Source of the DNA: JALZKA01 sp963734015
GTDB taxonomy: Bacteria > Actinomycetota > Thermoleophilia > Solirubrobacterales > 70-9
Length of the DNA stretch: 64,000 nt
Assembly (NCBI GenBank): GCA_963734015.1
Contig: CAVTFG010000017.1
Location: 62,001-126,000 of the forward strand
Reading direction: 5' to 3'
Position numbers and translations under genes: made by a program. Position 1 is the stretch's first letter. Each line of letters begins with the position of its first letter. This document shows, one piece after another, positions 43,438 through 52,080 of this stretch. The notes below the pieces were generated by a model, which was not told where the DNA came from, searched no databases, and saw nothing but the letters and a program-made list of their open reading frames with translations.

Positions 43438-44709
43438 CTAGGAGGCGACCGTCGGCCGGTGGACCCCGCTCGGGTCCTCGGGCTTCACGGAGTCGGCGCC
43501 GAGGCCGAACGCCGTGTGCAGGGCGCGGACCGCGTCGGGCACCTGGTCGGCCGAGATCACGCACGAGATCTTGATCGGCGACGTCGAGATCATCTCGATG
43601 TTGATGCCATTCTCGCCCAGCGTCTCGAAGACCTTTGCGGCTACCCCGGGGTGGCTCTTCATCCCGGCACCGACGATCGACACCTTGCCGATCCGCTCGT
43701 CGGTCAGGACGCGCTCGCCCGCCTCGAGCTTCTCGATCGCGCTCGTCGCCAGCTCGAGCTCGTCCCGGGAGACCGTGAACGACAGGTCGGCCTTCTCGTC
43801 GTCCGTGATCGGCTCGTTCTGGATGATCATGTCCACGTTGACGTTCGCCGCGGCGAGCGCGGTGAAGATCCGACCGGCGACGCCGGGCTCGTCGGCGACT
43901 CGAGAGACCGTCACCCGGGCCTCGTTCGCCGTGTGGGTGACCGCTGTGACCATCGGCTGTTCCATCGTCTCGTCCTCGGAGACGACGAGCGTACCGGGGC
44001 CGTCCTCGAACGAGCTGCGGCAGTGGATTCGCACGCCGTGGTTGCGCGCGTACTCGACCGAGCGGAGCTGGAGCACCCCCGCGCCCGACGCCGACATCTC
44101 GAGCATCTCGTCGAAAAGGACCACCGGGAGCTTGCGCGCATCCGTGCAGATCCGCGGGTCGGCCGTGAAGACGCCGGCGACGTCCGTGTAGATCTCGCAG
44201 ACCGAGGCGTCGAGCGCGGCGGCCAGGGCCACGGCCGTGGTATCCGAGCCGCCGCGGCCGAGGGTGGTCACGTCCTTGCTGTCGCCCGACACGCCCTGGA
44301 ACCCGGCGACGAGGACGATCCGGTCGGCCTTGAGCGCCTCGCGGATCCGGTCCGCGCGTACCTCGAGGATGCGGGCCTTCGTGTGGGAGGAGTCGGTGAC
44401 GATCCCTGCCTGCGAGCCGGTGAGCGAGACGGCCGCGTGGCCCATGTCGTGGATCGCCATCGCGCAAAGCGCACAGGAGATCCGCTCGCCGACCGAGAGG
44501 AGCATGTCCATCTCGCGCTCGTAGGGACTGTCGGAGATCTCGAACGCCATCCCGACCAAATCGTCGGTGGTCTTGCCCCGGGCCGACAGGACCGCCACGA
44601 CCTGGTTGCCGGCCTCGCGCGCAGCCACGATCCGCGTTGCGGCGCGCTTCAGGTCGGCGGGCGCAGCGACGGAGGTTCCGCCGAACTTCATGACGACTGT
44701 CTCTGGCAT
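43438..44709 (-). CDS. lysC: Aspartate kinase
   Basis: A 423-aa aspartokinase. The kinase domain opens with VMKFGGTSVAAPADLKR and carries GFQGVSGDSKDVTTLGRGGSDTTAVALAAAL; two C-terminal ACT domains (about residues 265-400) provide amino-acid feedback control, as in the lysine/threonine-sensitive actinobacterial enzymes. It catalyses the first step of the aspartate pathway, whose second enzyme (asd) lies two genes downstream. In Corynebacterium-type lysC an internal start makes a beta subunit; I did not verify one here. Confidence 0.97.
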   Translation of the reverse strand: MPETVVMKFGGTSVAAPADLKRAATRIVAAREAGNQVVAVLSARGKTTDDLVGMAFEISDSPYEREMDMLLSVGERISCALCAMAIHDMGHAAVSLTGSQAGIVTDSSHTKARILEVRADRIREALKADRIVLVAGFQGVSGDSKDVTTLGRGGSDTTAVALAAALDASVCEIYTDVAGVFTADPRICTDARKLPVVLFDEMLEMSASGAGVLQLRSVEYARNHGVRIHCRSSFEDGPGTLVVSEDETMEQPMVTAVTHTANEARVTVSRVADEPGVAGRIFTALAAANVNVDMIIQNEPITDDEKADLSFTVSRDELELATSAIEKLEAGERVLTDERIGKVSIVGAGMKSHPGVAAKVFETLGENGINIEMISTSPIKISCVISADQVPDAVRALHTAFGLGADSVKPEDPSGVHRPTVAS

Positions 44710-44734
44710 CGGGACTGCCGAGGATAATCAGGGG

Positions 44735-45889
44735 ATGAGTACCTCGCGGCTGCGCCCTTGGCTGCGGACGGGTTTGGCAGTGTTGGCGCTGGGTGTCGTG
44801 GCCGCCGTCGTGTGGCTCGCCTTCGTGCGGGACGACTCCGGCGACGGCGAGGAAGGTGAGCAGCGCGCGACCGGGGTCTCGCGCCAAGCCGACGAGGCCG
44901 TACGGGGCCTCGACCCGGAGGATCAGGTCGACCAGGTCCTGCTCCTGGGCTTCGACGGCGCCGACCGGTCGGCGCCGATCGTGTCCGACGTGAGCGAGCG
45001 CCAGCTGGGCGGCGTGCTGGTCGGCCCGGAGAACGGGGCGTCGCCGGACCTGCTCGAGGCGATCGCCGAGGCGGGCGCGGCGGGCGGGCGGATCCCACCG
45101 CTCCTGGTCGCGGCGCAGGAAGGCGGCATCTACAGGTCGTTCCCGGAGCTGCCGCCGGCCGAGCGGGCGATCGACATCGGGGACACGGCGTCGGCGGACC
45201 GCTCGGAGGCATGGGCGACGGAAACCGCGAAGGCGCTTCGCGACGCCGGCTTTCACCTGAACCTCTTCCCGGTCGCGGACGTCGCCACCCTCGACAGCCC
45301 CCTGGGCGGCCGCGCGTTCTCCGACGATGCACCGCTGACCGCGGACCTGACGGCGGCCGCGATGCGAGGTTGCGAGGAAGCGGAACTCGCCTGCGCGCCG
45401 CTCCACTTCCCGGGCCTTGGCGCCGCGTCGCAGGACACTGCTCAGGGCCCGGCCGCGGTCAGCCTCGACGTCGCCTCGCTGGATGCGCGGGACCTCGAGC
45501 CGTTCCGCGCGGCGATCGCCGAGCGGGTGCCGGCGATGGTGCTCTCGCTCGCGCTCTATCCGGCGTACGACGCGGTGACGCCCGGAGCGTTGACGCCGCA
45601 GGTCGCTCAGGGCCTGCTCCGCGACCGGCTCGGCTTCCGCGGCGTCGCGATCACCGACGACCTCGGGAGCGGCGCCATCAAGGCTTCATACCGCGTGCCC
45701 GACGCCGCGGTCGCCGCCCTCCGGGCCGGGGCCGACATGGTTCAGATCGCCGCGCCCGGCGACCAGAGGCGGGTCGCGGAGGCGATCCTCGCGGCGGTCG
45801 AGTCCGGTGAGCTCCCGCCCGAACGGCTCGCGGAGGCCGCGGGCCGGGTGCTCGACCTGAAGCGCGAGGTGGGTCTGATCGGAATGTGA
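44735..45889 (+). CDS. Membrane-anchored GH3 (NagZ-like) protein with altered acid/base loop
   Basis: A 384-aa protein with an N-terminal membrane segment (residues 12-30) and a glycoside hydrolase family 3 barrel. The nucleophile region GFRGVAITDDLGSGAI is intact. The loop that in NagZ reads K-H-F-P-G-H-G-x4-D-S-H is LHFPGLGAASQDTAQG here: the leading Lys is Leu and the catalytic Asp-His dyad loses its His. The protein may still bind cell-wall sugars but may not hydrolyse as NagZ does. It is divergent from lysC, with 25 bp between starts. Confidence 0.85.
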   Translation: MSTSRLRPWLRTGLAVLALGVVAAVVWLAFVRDDSGDGEEGEQRATGVSRQADEAVRGLDPEDQVDQVLLLGFDGADRSAPIVSDVSERQLGGVLVGPENGASPDLLEAIAEAGAAGGRIPPLLVAAQEGGIYRSFPELPPAERAIDIGDTASADRSEAWATETAKALRDAGFHLNLFPVADVATLDSPLGGRAFSDDAPLTADLTAAAMRGCEEAELACAPLHFPGLGAASQDTAQGPAAVSLDVASLDARDLEPFRAAIAERVPAMVLSLALYPAYDAVTPGALTPQVAQGLLRDRLGFRGVAITDDLGSGAIKASYRVPDAAVAALRAGADMVQIAAPGDQRRVAEAILAAVESGELPPERLAEAAGRVLDLKREVGLIGM

Positions 45890-45918
45890 CGCAGGTCACA
45901 CACCGACCTATCGCAGCG

Positions 45919-45937
45919 ATATATCGTCGCGATATAT
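45919..45937. promoter_or_regulatory. PadR operator overlapping the padR start codon
   Basis: A perfect inverted repeat, ATATATCG-TCG-CGATATAT, ends inside the ATG of padR (45936). It is one of the few AT-rich spots in the area. PadR proteins usually bind such palindromes in their own promoters, so autoregulation of padR-MMPL is likely. With no Shine-Dalgarno visible, the transcript may be nearly leaderless. Confidence 0.65.
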
Positions 45938-46463
45938 GGAGCTCTCGCCCACAGGCCGCGTGATTCTCGGGATGCTCGCTGTCGAGCCCAAGTCCGGCTA
46001 CGACATCAAGGCGATCGTCGACCACTCGACCCGCTTCTTCTGGGCGGCCAGCTACGGGCAGATCTACCCGGAGCTGAAGCGCCTCGCCGAGCGTGGGCTG
46101 ATCGAGCCCGACGCGGAGCCGGAGGGTGGGCGGCGCCGGACGATCTACCGGATCACGGACGCCGGCCGTGAGGCGTTCACGACATGGATCCGTGATCCCG
46201 AGCTGACCCACGAGATGCGGGACGAGGGTCTCCTCAAGGTGTTCTTCGCCGGGATGCTCGAGCGCGAGGACGCGATCGCCGTGCTCGAGGCCACGCGCGA
46301 GCGATACACGGAGAAGCGCGCCCGGCTCAAGGAGATCGAGCCGCTGGCCGCATCGGCAGACCGGTTCGGCCCGTTGGCCGTCCTCCGCTACGGGCTCGGG
46401 TTCAGCGAGTTCGGGATCGCGTGGTGCGACGAGAACCTCAAGGAACTGAAGGAAGGGAACTGA
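45936..46463 (+). CDS. PadR-family transcriptional regulator
   Basis: A 175-aa PadR regulator. The winged helix covers residues 1-80 (ILGMLAVEPKSGYDIKAIV, SYGQIYPELKRLAERGLIE, RRRTIYRITDAGREAF) and a C-terminal helical dimerisation domain covers 90-175. PadR repressors often sense phenolics or drugs and control an adjacent efflux pump; here the next gene is an MMPL exporter overlapping by one base (TGATG). A palindrome covers its start codon. Confidence 0.92.
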   Translation: MELSPTGRVILGMLAVEPKSGYDIKAIVDHSTRFFWAASYGQIYPELKRLAERGLIEPDAEPEGGRRRTIYRITDAGREAFTTWIRDPELTHEMRDEGLLKVFFAGMLEREDAIAVLEATRERYTEKRARLKEIEPLAASADRFGPLAVLRYGLGFSEFGIAWCDENLKELKEGN

Positions 46464-48562
46464 TGCTGGACCGACTCGCGAATCTCACCGGGACCTACCC
46501 CAAGCGCGTCATCGCGGTGGCGGTGATCCTCTTCGCCCTCGCGGGGTTCTTCGGATCCGGCGTGGCGGATCGGCTCGACCCATACTCCGCCGACGATCCG
46601 GACACCGAGAGCGTGATCGCTCAGGAGCGGCTCGAGGACGCCGGCTACCGCGAGACCTCGGCGGTCGTCCTGATCGAGGGCGCCAACCCCGAGAGTGCGA
46701 CCGGCGCGCAACGCGTCGAGGAGGTCGCCACCGCGACCGCTGACGTCGAGGGCGTCCGCGACGTCACCGGGTTCCTGGACACCGACGACCCGGCATTCGT
46801 CTCGCGGGCGGGCGACACGAGCTACCTCGCGGTCACCTTCGAGGCGACCGACGACGACGAGGTCCAGGAAACCGGCGAGGTGCTCGTCGCGGCGCTCGCG
46901 GACACCGATGGTGTCAGCGTCGGCGGCAACGCGGTTGCGCAGCAGCAGGTGAACGAGAAGGTAGAGTCCGACCTGCAGCGCGCCGAGCTGCTCGCGTTCC
47001 CGATCCTCTTCCTGCTCTCGCTGCTCTTCTTCCGCAGCCTCGTCGCGGCGGCGCTGCCTCTCCTGATCGGCGCGCTGGCGATCGTCAGCACGCTGCTGCT
47101 CCTGACGGTGGCGAGCGAGCTCACCTCGATCTCGATCTTTGCGCTCAACCTGGTCACGGGCCTCGGGCTGGGCCTGGCGATCGACTACAGCCTGTTCGTC
47201 GTCTCGCGCTATCGCGAGGAGATGGCGCGGTCGGGCCCGGGAATGACGGCACTGCGCCGCACCATGGCAACGGCCGGACGCACCGTCCTCTACTCGTCAC
47301 TGACGGTCGCGGCCGCGCTCGCCGCACTGACCGTTTTCCCCCAGAACTTCCTGTACTCGATGGGGATCGGTGGCACGCTGGTCGCTCTCGCCGCCGCTCT
47401 GATCTCGCTGACGGTGCTCCCGGCGGTCCTCGCCCTGCTCGGCGAGCGCGTGAACTCGCTCTCGCCGAAGTTCCTGCAGCGCCGCGCCGATTTCGATTCG
47501 CGCGCGGCGACGGAGGGCTTCTGGTATCGCCTCTCGCGCACCGTGATGCGGATTCCAGGGCGGATCGCGCTCGGCAGCGCCGCGTTCCTGGTCGCGCTCG
47601 GCATCCCGTTCTTCTCGATCGAGTTCACCTCGGTCGACGCGCAGGTGCTGTCGGAGGATGCAAGCGCCAGGCAGGTCGATTCGACCCTGCGCGCGGAGTT
47701 CCCCCCGTACCGCGATACACCCGTGCAGCTCGCGGTCACGGGTGACCGCGCGAGCGCCGAGGCGGTCGCCGAGCAGGCGGCCGAGCTGCCCGGAGCGGCG
47801 GCGGTCTCACGTCCGCAGCAGGTGTCCGGCGACCTGTGGTCGGTCGACGTCGTCTCCTCAACGGCGCCGCTCGAGGCGTCGAGCCAGGATCTCGTGGACT
47901 CCGCGCGCGAGCTGCCCGGCGAGACCCTGGTGACCGGATTCACGGCTGGCTTCGTGGACCTTCAGGACAGCCTCGTCGAGCACCTGCCCCTGGTCCTCGC
48001 GTTGGTCGCCGTCGCGACGTTCACCGTCCTCTTCCTCATGACCGGGTCGGTGATCCTTCCGTTGAAACAGCTGGTCATGAACCTGCTCGGGCTGAGCGCC
48101 GTGTTCGGGATCCTCGTGCTGATCTTCCAGGACGGGCGCTTCGAGGGCCTGCTCGGCTACACGAGTCAGGGCGGCCTCGAGTCGACGCAGCCGCTGCTGC
48201 TCTTCGCGGTCGCCTTCGGGCTCTCGACCGACTACGGCGTCTTCCTGCTCTCCCGGATCAAGGAGGCTCGGGACGCCGGCGCCTCGGACTCCGAGGCTGT
48301 GGCGATCGGGCTCGAGCGCACCGGCCGTATCGTCACCGCCGCGGCGCTCCTGTTCTGCATCGCGATCGGCGCGTTCGTGACATCGGAGATCGTCTTCATC
48401 AAGCAACTCGGCCTCGGCACCGCCCTGGCCGTCCTGATCGACGCCACGATCATCCGGGCGCTCCTGGTGCCCTCGCTGATGGAGATGCTGGGCAAGTGGA
48501 ACTGGTGGGCGCCCGCGCCGCTGCGACGCGTGCACGCCCGGCTGGGTCTCAGCGAAGGCTGA
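46463..48562 (+). CDS. MMPL/RND-family transporter
   Basis: A 699-aa RND-superfamily exporter with two repeats, each an extracytoplasmic porter domain followed by a membrane bundle. Signatures: LVTGLGLGLAIDYSLFVVSRYREE in the first half and AVAFGLSTDYGVFLLSRIKEARD in the second, the proton-relay Asp-Tyr pairs typical of MMPL proteins. It lacks long cytoplasmic tails. Likely it exports a lipid or toxic compound under control of the PadR regulator translated just before it. Confidence 0.93.
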   Translation: MLDRLANLTGTYPKRVIAVAVILFALAGFFGSGVADRLDPYSADDPDTESVIAQERLEDAGYRETSAVVLIEGANPESATGAQRVEEVATATADVEGVRDVTGFLDTDDPAFVSRAGDTSYLAVTFEATDDDEVQETGEVLVAALADTDGVSVGGNAVAQQQVNEKVESDLQRAELLAFPILFLLSLLFFRSLVAAALPLLIGALAIVSTLLLLTVASELTSISIFALNLVTGLGLGLAIDYSLFVVSRYREEMARSGPGMTALRRTMATAGRTVLYSSLTVAAALAALTVFPQNFLYSMGIGGTLVALAAALISLTVLPAVLALLGERVNSLSPKFLQRRADFDSRAATEGFWYRLSRTVMRIPGRIALGSAAFLVALGIPFFSIEFTSVDAQVLSEDASARQVDSTLRAEFPPYRDTPVQLAVTGDRASAEAVAEQAAELPGAAAVSRPQQVSGDLWSVDVVSSTAPLEASSQDLVDSARELPGETLVTGFTAGFVDLQDSLVEHLPLVLALVAVATFTVLFLMTGSVILPLKQLVMNLLGLSAVFGILVLIFQDGRFEGLLGYTSQGGLESTQPLLLFAVAFGLSTDYGVFLLSRIKEARDAGASDSEAVAIGLERTGRIVTAAALLFCIAIGAFVTSEIVFIKQLGLGTALAVLIDATIIRALLVPSLMEMLGKWNWWAPAPLRRVHARLGLSEG

Positions 48563-48565
48563 GTC

Positions 48566-49162
48566 TCAGCCGTCGACCGAGCGCCGGCCCACGAACGCGC
48601 GGCCCAGCGTCACCTCGTCCGCATGCTCGAGGTCGGCGCCAACCGGTAGGCCGCTCGCCAGGCGTGTGATTCGCGCCTTGTCGCGCAGGAGGTCCGCGAT
48701 GTGGATCGCGGTCGCCTCGCCGGTGGTGGTCGGGTTCGTGGCGAGCACCACCTCGCTCACGTCCCCGCCCTCGACCCGGGCCACGAGCTCGGCGATCTTC
48801 AGATCCTCGGGGTCGATCCCGTCGATCGGCGAAAGCGCGCCGCCGAGCACGTGGTAGAGCCCGCGGAACTCGTGCGTGCGCTCGATCGGGATCACGTCCT
48901 GGGGCTCCTCGACGACGCAGATCACCGACTGGTCGCGCCGGTCGTCCTCGCAGATCCGGCAGCGCGGGCCCTCGGCGAGGTTGAAGCAGATCTCGCAGAG
49001 GCCCACCTTCTCCTTGACCTCGCGGATCGCATCCGCGAGGGCGAGCGCGTCCTCGTCAGAAGAGCGCAGGACGTAGAAGGCGAGCCGCTGGGCGGTCCGC
49101 TGGCCGATGCCCGGGAGCTTCGCCAGCTCCGCGATCAGCCGCTGGATCGGCTGCGCGTACAA
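48566..49162 (-). CDS. recR: Recombination protein RecR
   Basis: A 198-aa RecR. An N-terminal helix-hairpin-helix (LAKLPGIGQRTAQRLAF) is followed by the four-cysteine zinc finger (CEICFNLAEGPRCRIC) and the Toprim domain (ICVVEEPQDVIPIE, YHVLGGALSPIDGIDPEDL, ATNPTTTGEATAIHIADLL). With RecO/RecF it loads RecA at gaps. It follows ybaB and dnaX on the same strand, the classic dnaX-ybaB-recR order. Confidence 0.97.
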   Translation of the reverse strand: MYAQPIQRLIAELAKLPGIGQRTAQRLAFYVLRSSDEDALALADAIREVKEKVGLCEICFNLAEGPRCRICEDDRRDQSVICVVEEPQDVIPIERTHEFRGLYHVLGGALSPIDGIDPEDLKIAELVARVEGGDVSEVVLATNPTTTGEATAIHIADLLRDKARITRLASGLPVGADLEHADEVTLGRAFVGRRSVDG

Positions 49163-49169
49163 GCGGTCG

Positions 49170-49529
49170 CTACATCCCCGGCAACCCGAGCCCGCCGAGG
49201 CCGGCGCCGCCCGCGCCGCCCGTGACGCCGCCGAGCTTCGACGAGGCCAGCTCCTGGGCCGCCCGGATGCCCTCGTTCACCGCCGCCAGCACCATGTCCT
49301 GGAGCAACTCCGCATCCTCCGGGTCGATCGCCTCGGGGTCGATCCGGAGATCGAGCAGGCGCAGGTCACCGCTCATCTTCACCTTGACCATGCCCCCGCC
49401 GGCGCTGGCGTCGACGGTCTCGTCCTTCAGCTTCTCCTGGGCCTCGACCATGTCCGCCTGCATCTGCTGGACCTGCTTCATCATCGCGTTCAGATCGAGC
49501 CCGCCGGGCCCGCCTCGGGGTCTGCTCAT
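49170..49529 (-). CDS. YbaB/EbfC-family nucleoid-associated protein
   Basis: A 119-aa YbaB protein: LNAMMKQVQQMQADMVEAQEKL, then VDASAGGGMVKVKMSGDLRL and a final Gly-rich tail (GGVTGGAGGAGLGGLGLPGM). The family binds DNA as a dimer and is almost always found between dnaX and recR, as here. Its start overlaps the dnaX stop by four bases. Confidence 0.95.
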   Translation of the reverse strand: MSRPRGGPGGLDLNAMMKQVQQMQADMVEAQEKLKDETVDASAGGGMVKVKMSGDLRLLDLRIDPEAIDPEDAELLQDMVLAAVNEGIRAAQELASSKLGGVTGGAGGAGLGGLGLPGM

Positions 49530-51289
49530 GCCGCCGCCTCTCCAGTGTCGATTCCCGAGCCCGCGTCGAGCCCGGCATCCATCCCCGATGTCCCGGCGTC
49601 GCCGGCATCCGCCGCCGCGCTCACCTCGAACTCCTCGCCGTCGAAGGCGTCCTTGAATTGCTCGAAGAGCTCGTCGGGGCTTAGCTCCCCCTCGCCGGCC
49701 GCAGCGGCCGCGTCGTCCTCCTCGCCCTCGAGCAGGACATAGACGGGCAGTAGCCGCTCGCCCACAATCGTCTTCACGGCGTCGGCGAGCTTGGTGCGCG
49801 CGTCTCCCGCCTCGGCCTTACGCTTGTTGAACCCGGCGCTGACCGGGAACCCGACCTGGAGCACGGCCTCCTCGACGTCCACGGCGACCGGCCGCGCGAC
49901 CGACAGCGCGTGCGAGAGCAGCTCCGAGCCCTGATCGCGGACCTGGTCCATCACCGCGGGCCAGAGACCGACGAGCTTCTCGAGGTCGAGGGCCTCTGCC
50001 TGTGGCCCCTCGGTCGGCTCGCTCTCGGCCTCGCCAACGTCCTCCGCCCCCTGCTCTCCGCTGTCCGCTGTCTCGGGCGGGCTCGTGGCGGGGGGCTCCT
50101 CCGCAGCCACCGCCGGAGCGGGCGCGGGCGCCTGTCCACCTCCAGCGGCCTGCTCGAGCCGCTCGAGCCGCTGGGCGAACGCCTCGCGCGTCGGGTCGAT
50201 CTGGGGCCGCGCGGCGCGGAGCAGCGCGAGCTCCATCGTCATCCGCGGCTCGTCGCCCTCGCGGATCGCGCTGAGCGCCGCCGCGACGGCGTCGATCGCC
50301 CGAGTCAACCCCAGATCGGTGAACGACTCGGCCTGCACCTGCATCCGCTCGGGATCTGCGGCCGCGAGCTCGTCCTCGCCGAACGCGTCGCCGGCGGCCC
50401 GGCGCACCAGCAGCTGGCGCAGGTGGGCCAGGAGGTCGCGGCCGAACTGCGCAACGTCGCGGCCGGAGCGCGCGAGACGCTCGCTGACCTCGAGGGTGGC
50501 GCGGCCGTCGCCGGCGGCGATCGCGTCCGCGGCCGCCAGGATCAGGGTCGAGTCGGCGACGCCGAGGACCGCGAGGACATCGTCCGTCTCGATCCGTTTG
50601 CCGCCGTAGGCGACGAGCTGGTCGAGCGTCCCCAGCGCGTCGCGGAAGCTGCCCGATGCGGCGCGTGCGACCGCCGCGACTGCGCCGTCCGCGATCTCGA
50701 TCGACTCGGCGGCGGCGACCCGGCGCAGGACCTCGGCGATCTGCTCCGGCGCGGGCCGCTGGAAGTCGAAGCGCTGGCAGCGATCGACGATCGTCGGCAT
50801 GACCTTGTGCGGCTCGGTCGTCGCCAGCACGAAGACAGTGGACGGCGGCGGCTCCTCGAGCGTCTTCAGGAACGCGTTCCAGGCCTCGCGCGTCAGCATG
50901 TGCGCCTCGTCGAGGATGTAGACCTTGGTCTTGCCCGTCGCCGGCGCGAAGCCGACGCGGTCGCGCAGCTGGCGGATGTCCTCGACGGAGCGGTTCGATG
51001 CCGCGTCCATCTCGATCACGTCCATGGACGTGCCCGCGGCGATCGTGGTGCACGACTCGCACGCTCCACACGGCTCCAGCGTCGGTCCGTTGACGCAGTT
51101 CAGCGAGCGGGCGAGGATCTTTGCCAGCGAGGTCTTGCCGGTGCCCCTGGAGCCGACGAAGAGGTACGCGTGATGCACCCGGTCGCGCTCGATCGCGTTC
51201 GACAGGGTGCGCACGACGTGTTCCTGGCCGACCACCTGGGCGAAGCTCTGCGGGCGGTGGCGGCGGTAGAGGGACTGCTGGGCTGACAC
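49526..51289 (-). CDS. dnaX: DNA polymerase III subunit gamma/tau
   Basis: A 587-aa clamp-loader subunit from a GTG at 51289 (MSAQQSLYRRHRPQSFAQVVGQ). The AAA+ ATPase has Walker A GSRGTGKTS, the zinc module C-x8-C-x2-C-x2-C, Walker B YILDEAHML and sensor ATTEPHK with DRCQRFDF. Domain III follows to about residue 360, then an acidic Pro/Ala/Glu linker and a tau-type C-terminal region (residues 440-590). I saw no obvious slippery run for programmed frameshifting, so only the full-length form is expected. Confidence 0.95.
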   Translation of the reverse strand: MSAQQSLYRRHRPQSFAQVVGQEHVVRTLSNAIERDRVHHAYLFVGSRGTGKTSLAKILARSLNCVNGPTLEPCGACESCTTIAAGTSMDVIEMDAASNRSVEDIRQLRDRVGFAPATGKTKVYILDEAHMLTREAWNAFLKTLEEPPPSTVFVLATTEPHKVMPTIVDRCQRFDFQRPAPEQIAEVLRRVAAAESIEIADGAVAAVARAASGSFRDALGTLDQLVAYGGKRIETDDVLAVLGVADSTLILAAADAIAAGDGRATLEVSERLARSGRDVAQFGRDLLAHLRQLLVRRAAGDAFGEDELAAADPERMQVQAESFTDLGLTRAIDAVAAALSAIREGDEPRMTMELALLRAARPQIDPTREAFAQRLERLEQAAGGGQAPAPAPAVAAEEPPATSPPETADSGEQGAEDVGEAESEPTEGPQAEALDLEKLVGLWPAVMDQVRDQGSELLSHALSVARPVAVDVEEAVLQVGFPVSAGFNKRKAEAGDARTKLADAVKTIVGERLLPVYVLLEGEEDDAAAAAGEGELSPDELFEQFKDAFDGEEFEVSAAADAGDAGTSGMDAGLDAGSGIDTGEAAA

Positions 51290-51355
51290 TTCGGCCGAGT
51301 CTAACGGCGGCCCCCGCGGCTCAAGGACTTCCGGGAAGCGTCCGAAGTCAAGAAC

Positions 51356-52000
51356 ATGACCGTTGGAGCCAGGGGGGCGACCGCGGGACTCGTTGCCGCC
51401 GTGATCGCCCTGTTCGCGTGCGCCGTCGCCCTCGGCGGCGGGCTCTCGCCGAACCCGGCGAACGATCCGCGCCTGCTCAACAAGCCGATCGAGGACTTCC
51501 GCTACGACGAGGCGACGCGCTGCCGCGACGAGCCGACACGCGGCATGAAGGCGCTCGAGAAGTGGCTCGGCCGGAACGTCCGCGGGACCTCGTGGGGGAT
51601 CATGCGCTGCGAGCGTCTCCGCGGCCGACTGCTGCGAAGCGGGGGCGGCTACAGCCTCCACGCCGAGGGCCGGGCCCTCGACTGGCACCTCGACGCCCGG
51701 AAGCGCAAGGACCGGCGCGCCGCGATGCGCCTGATCCGCGCGCTGATCACGCGCGACCACAACGGCGAGCGCGCCGCGCTGGCCCGCCGGATGGGCGTGC
51801 AGGGCCTGATCTTCGACTGCAAGAGCTGGTGGTCGGGCCAGTCCAAGCTCGGCAAGTACTCGTACTGCTACCGGCCGAACGGCGAGAAGCGGGACGGGCT
51901 CGACCCCACCGCGGCCCACGTCGACCACGTCCACATCGAGCTCAACTGGCCCGGGGCGCGGAAGCGGACGAGCTTCTGGCGCTCCCCCTTTGCCGACTAG
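51356..52000 (+). CDS. Exported M15-like peptidase, copy 1
   Basis: A 214-aa protein with a signal sequence (residues 8-28) and an M15/VanY-type zinc fold. The first zinc ligands are H-x6-D in YSLHAEGRALDWHLD, and the last is in AHVDHVHIELNW with a preceding catalytic acidic residue. The middle GLIFDCKSWW and paired cysteines suggest a disulfide. Such proteins cleave D-Ala containing wall peptides or simply bind them. It is divergent from dnaX and followed by a second M15-like gene 80 bp on. Confidence 0.82.
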   Translation: MTVGARGATAGLVAAVIALFACAVALGGGLSPNPANDPRLLNKPIEDFRYDEATRCRDEPTRGMKALEKWLGRNVRGTSWGIMRCERLRGRLLRSGGGYSLHAEGRALDWHLDARKRKDRRAAMRLIRALITRDHNGERAALARRMGVQGLIFDCKSWWSGQSKLGKYSYCYRPNGEKRDGLDPTAAHVDHVHIELNWPGARKRTSFWRSPFAD

Positions 52001-52080
52001 GGTGCAGGGTCACGCCCATAACGAGGTGTCCACTTGAGAAGCAGGAGTTTCGGCCCGATGATCGACGTATGGGAGGGGCG

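Noticed and set aside
49526..51289. Programmed frameshift in dnaX producing a short gamma form
   Set aside because: No A-rich or other slippery heptamer with a following hairpin was apparent.
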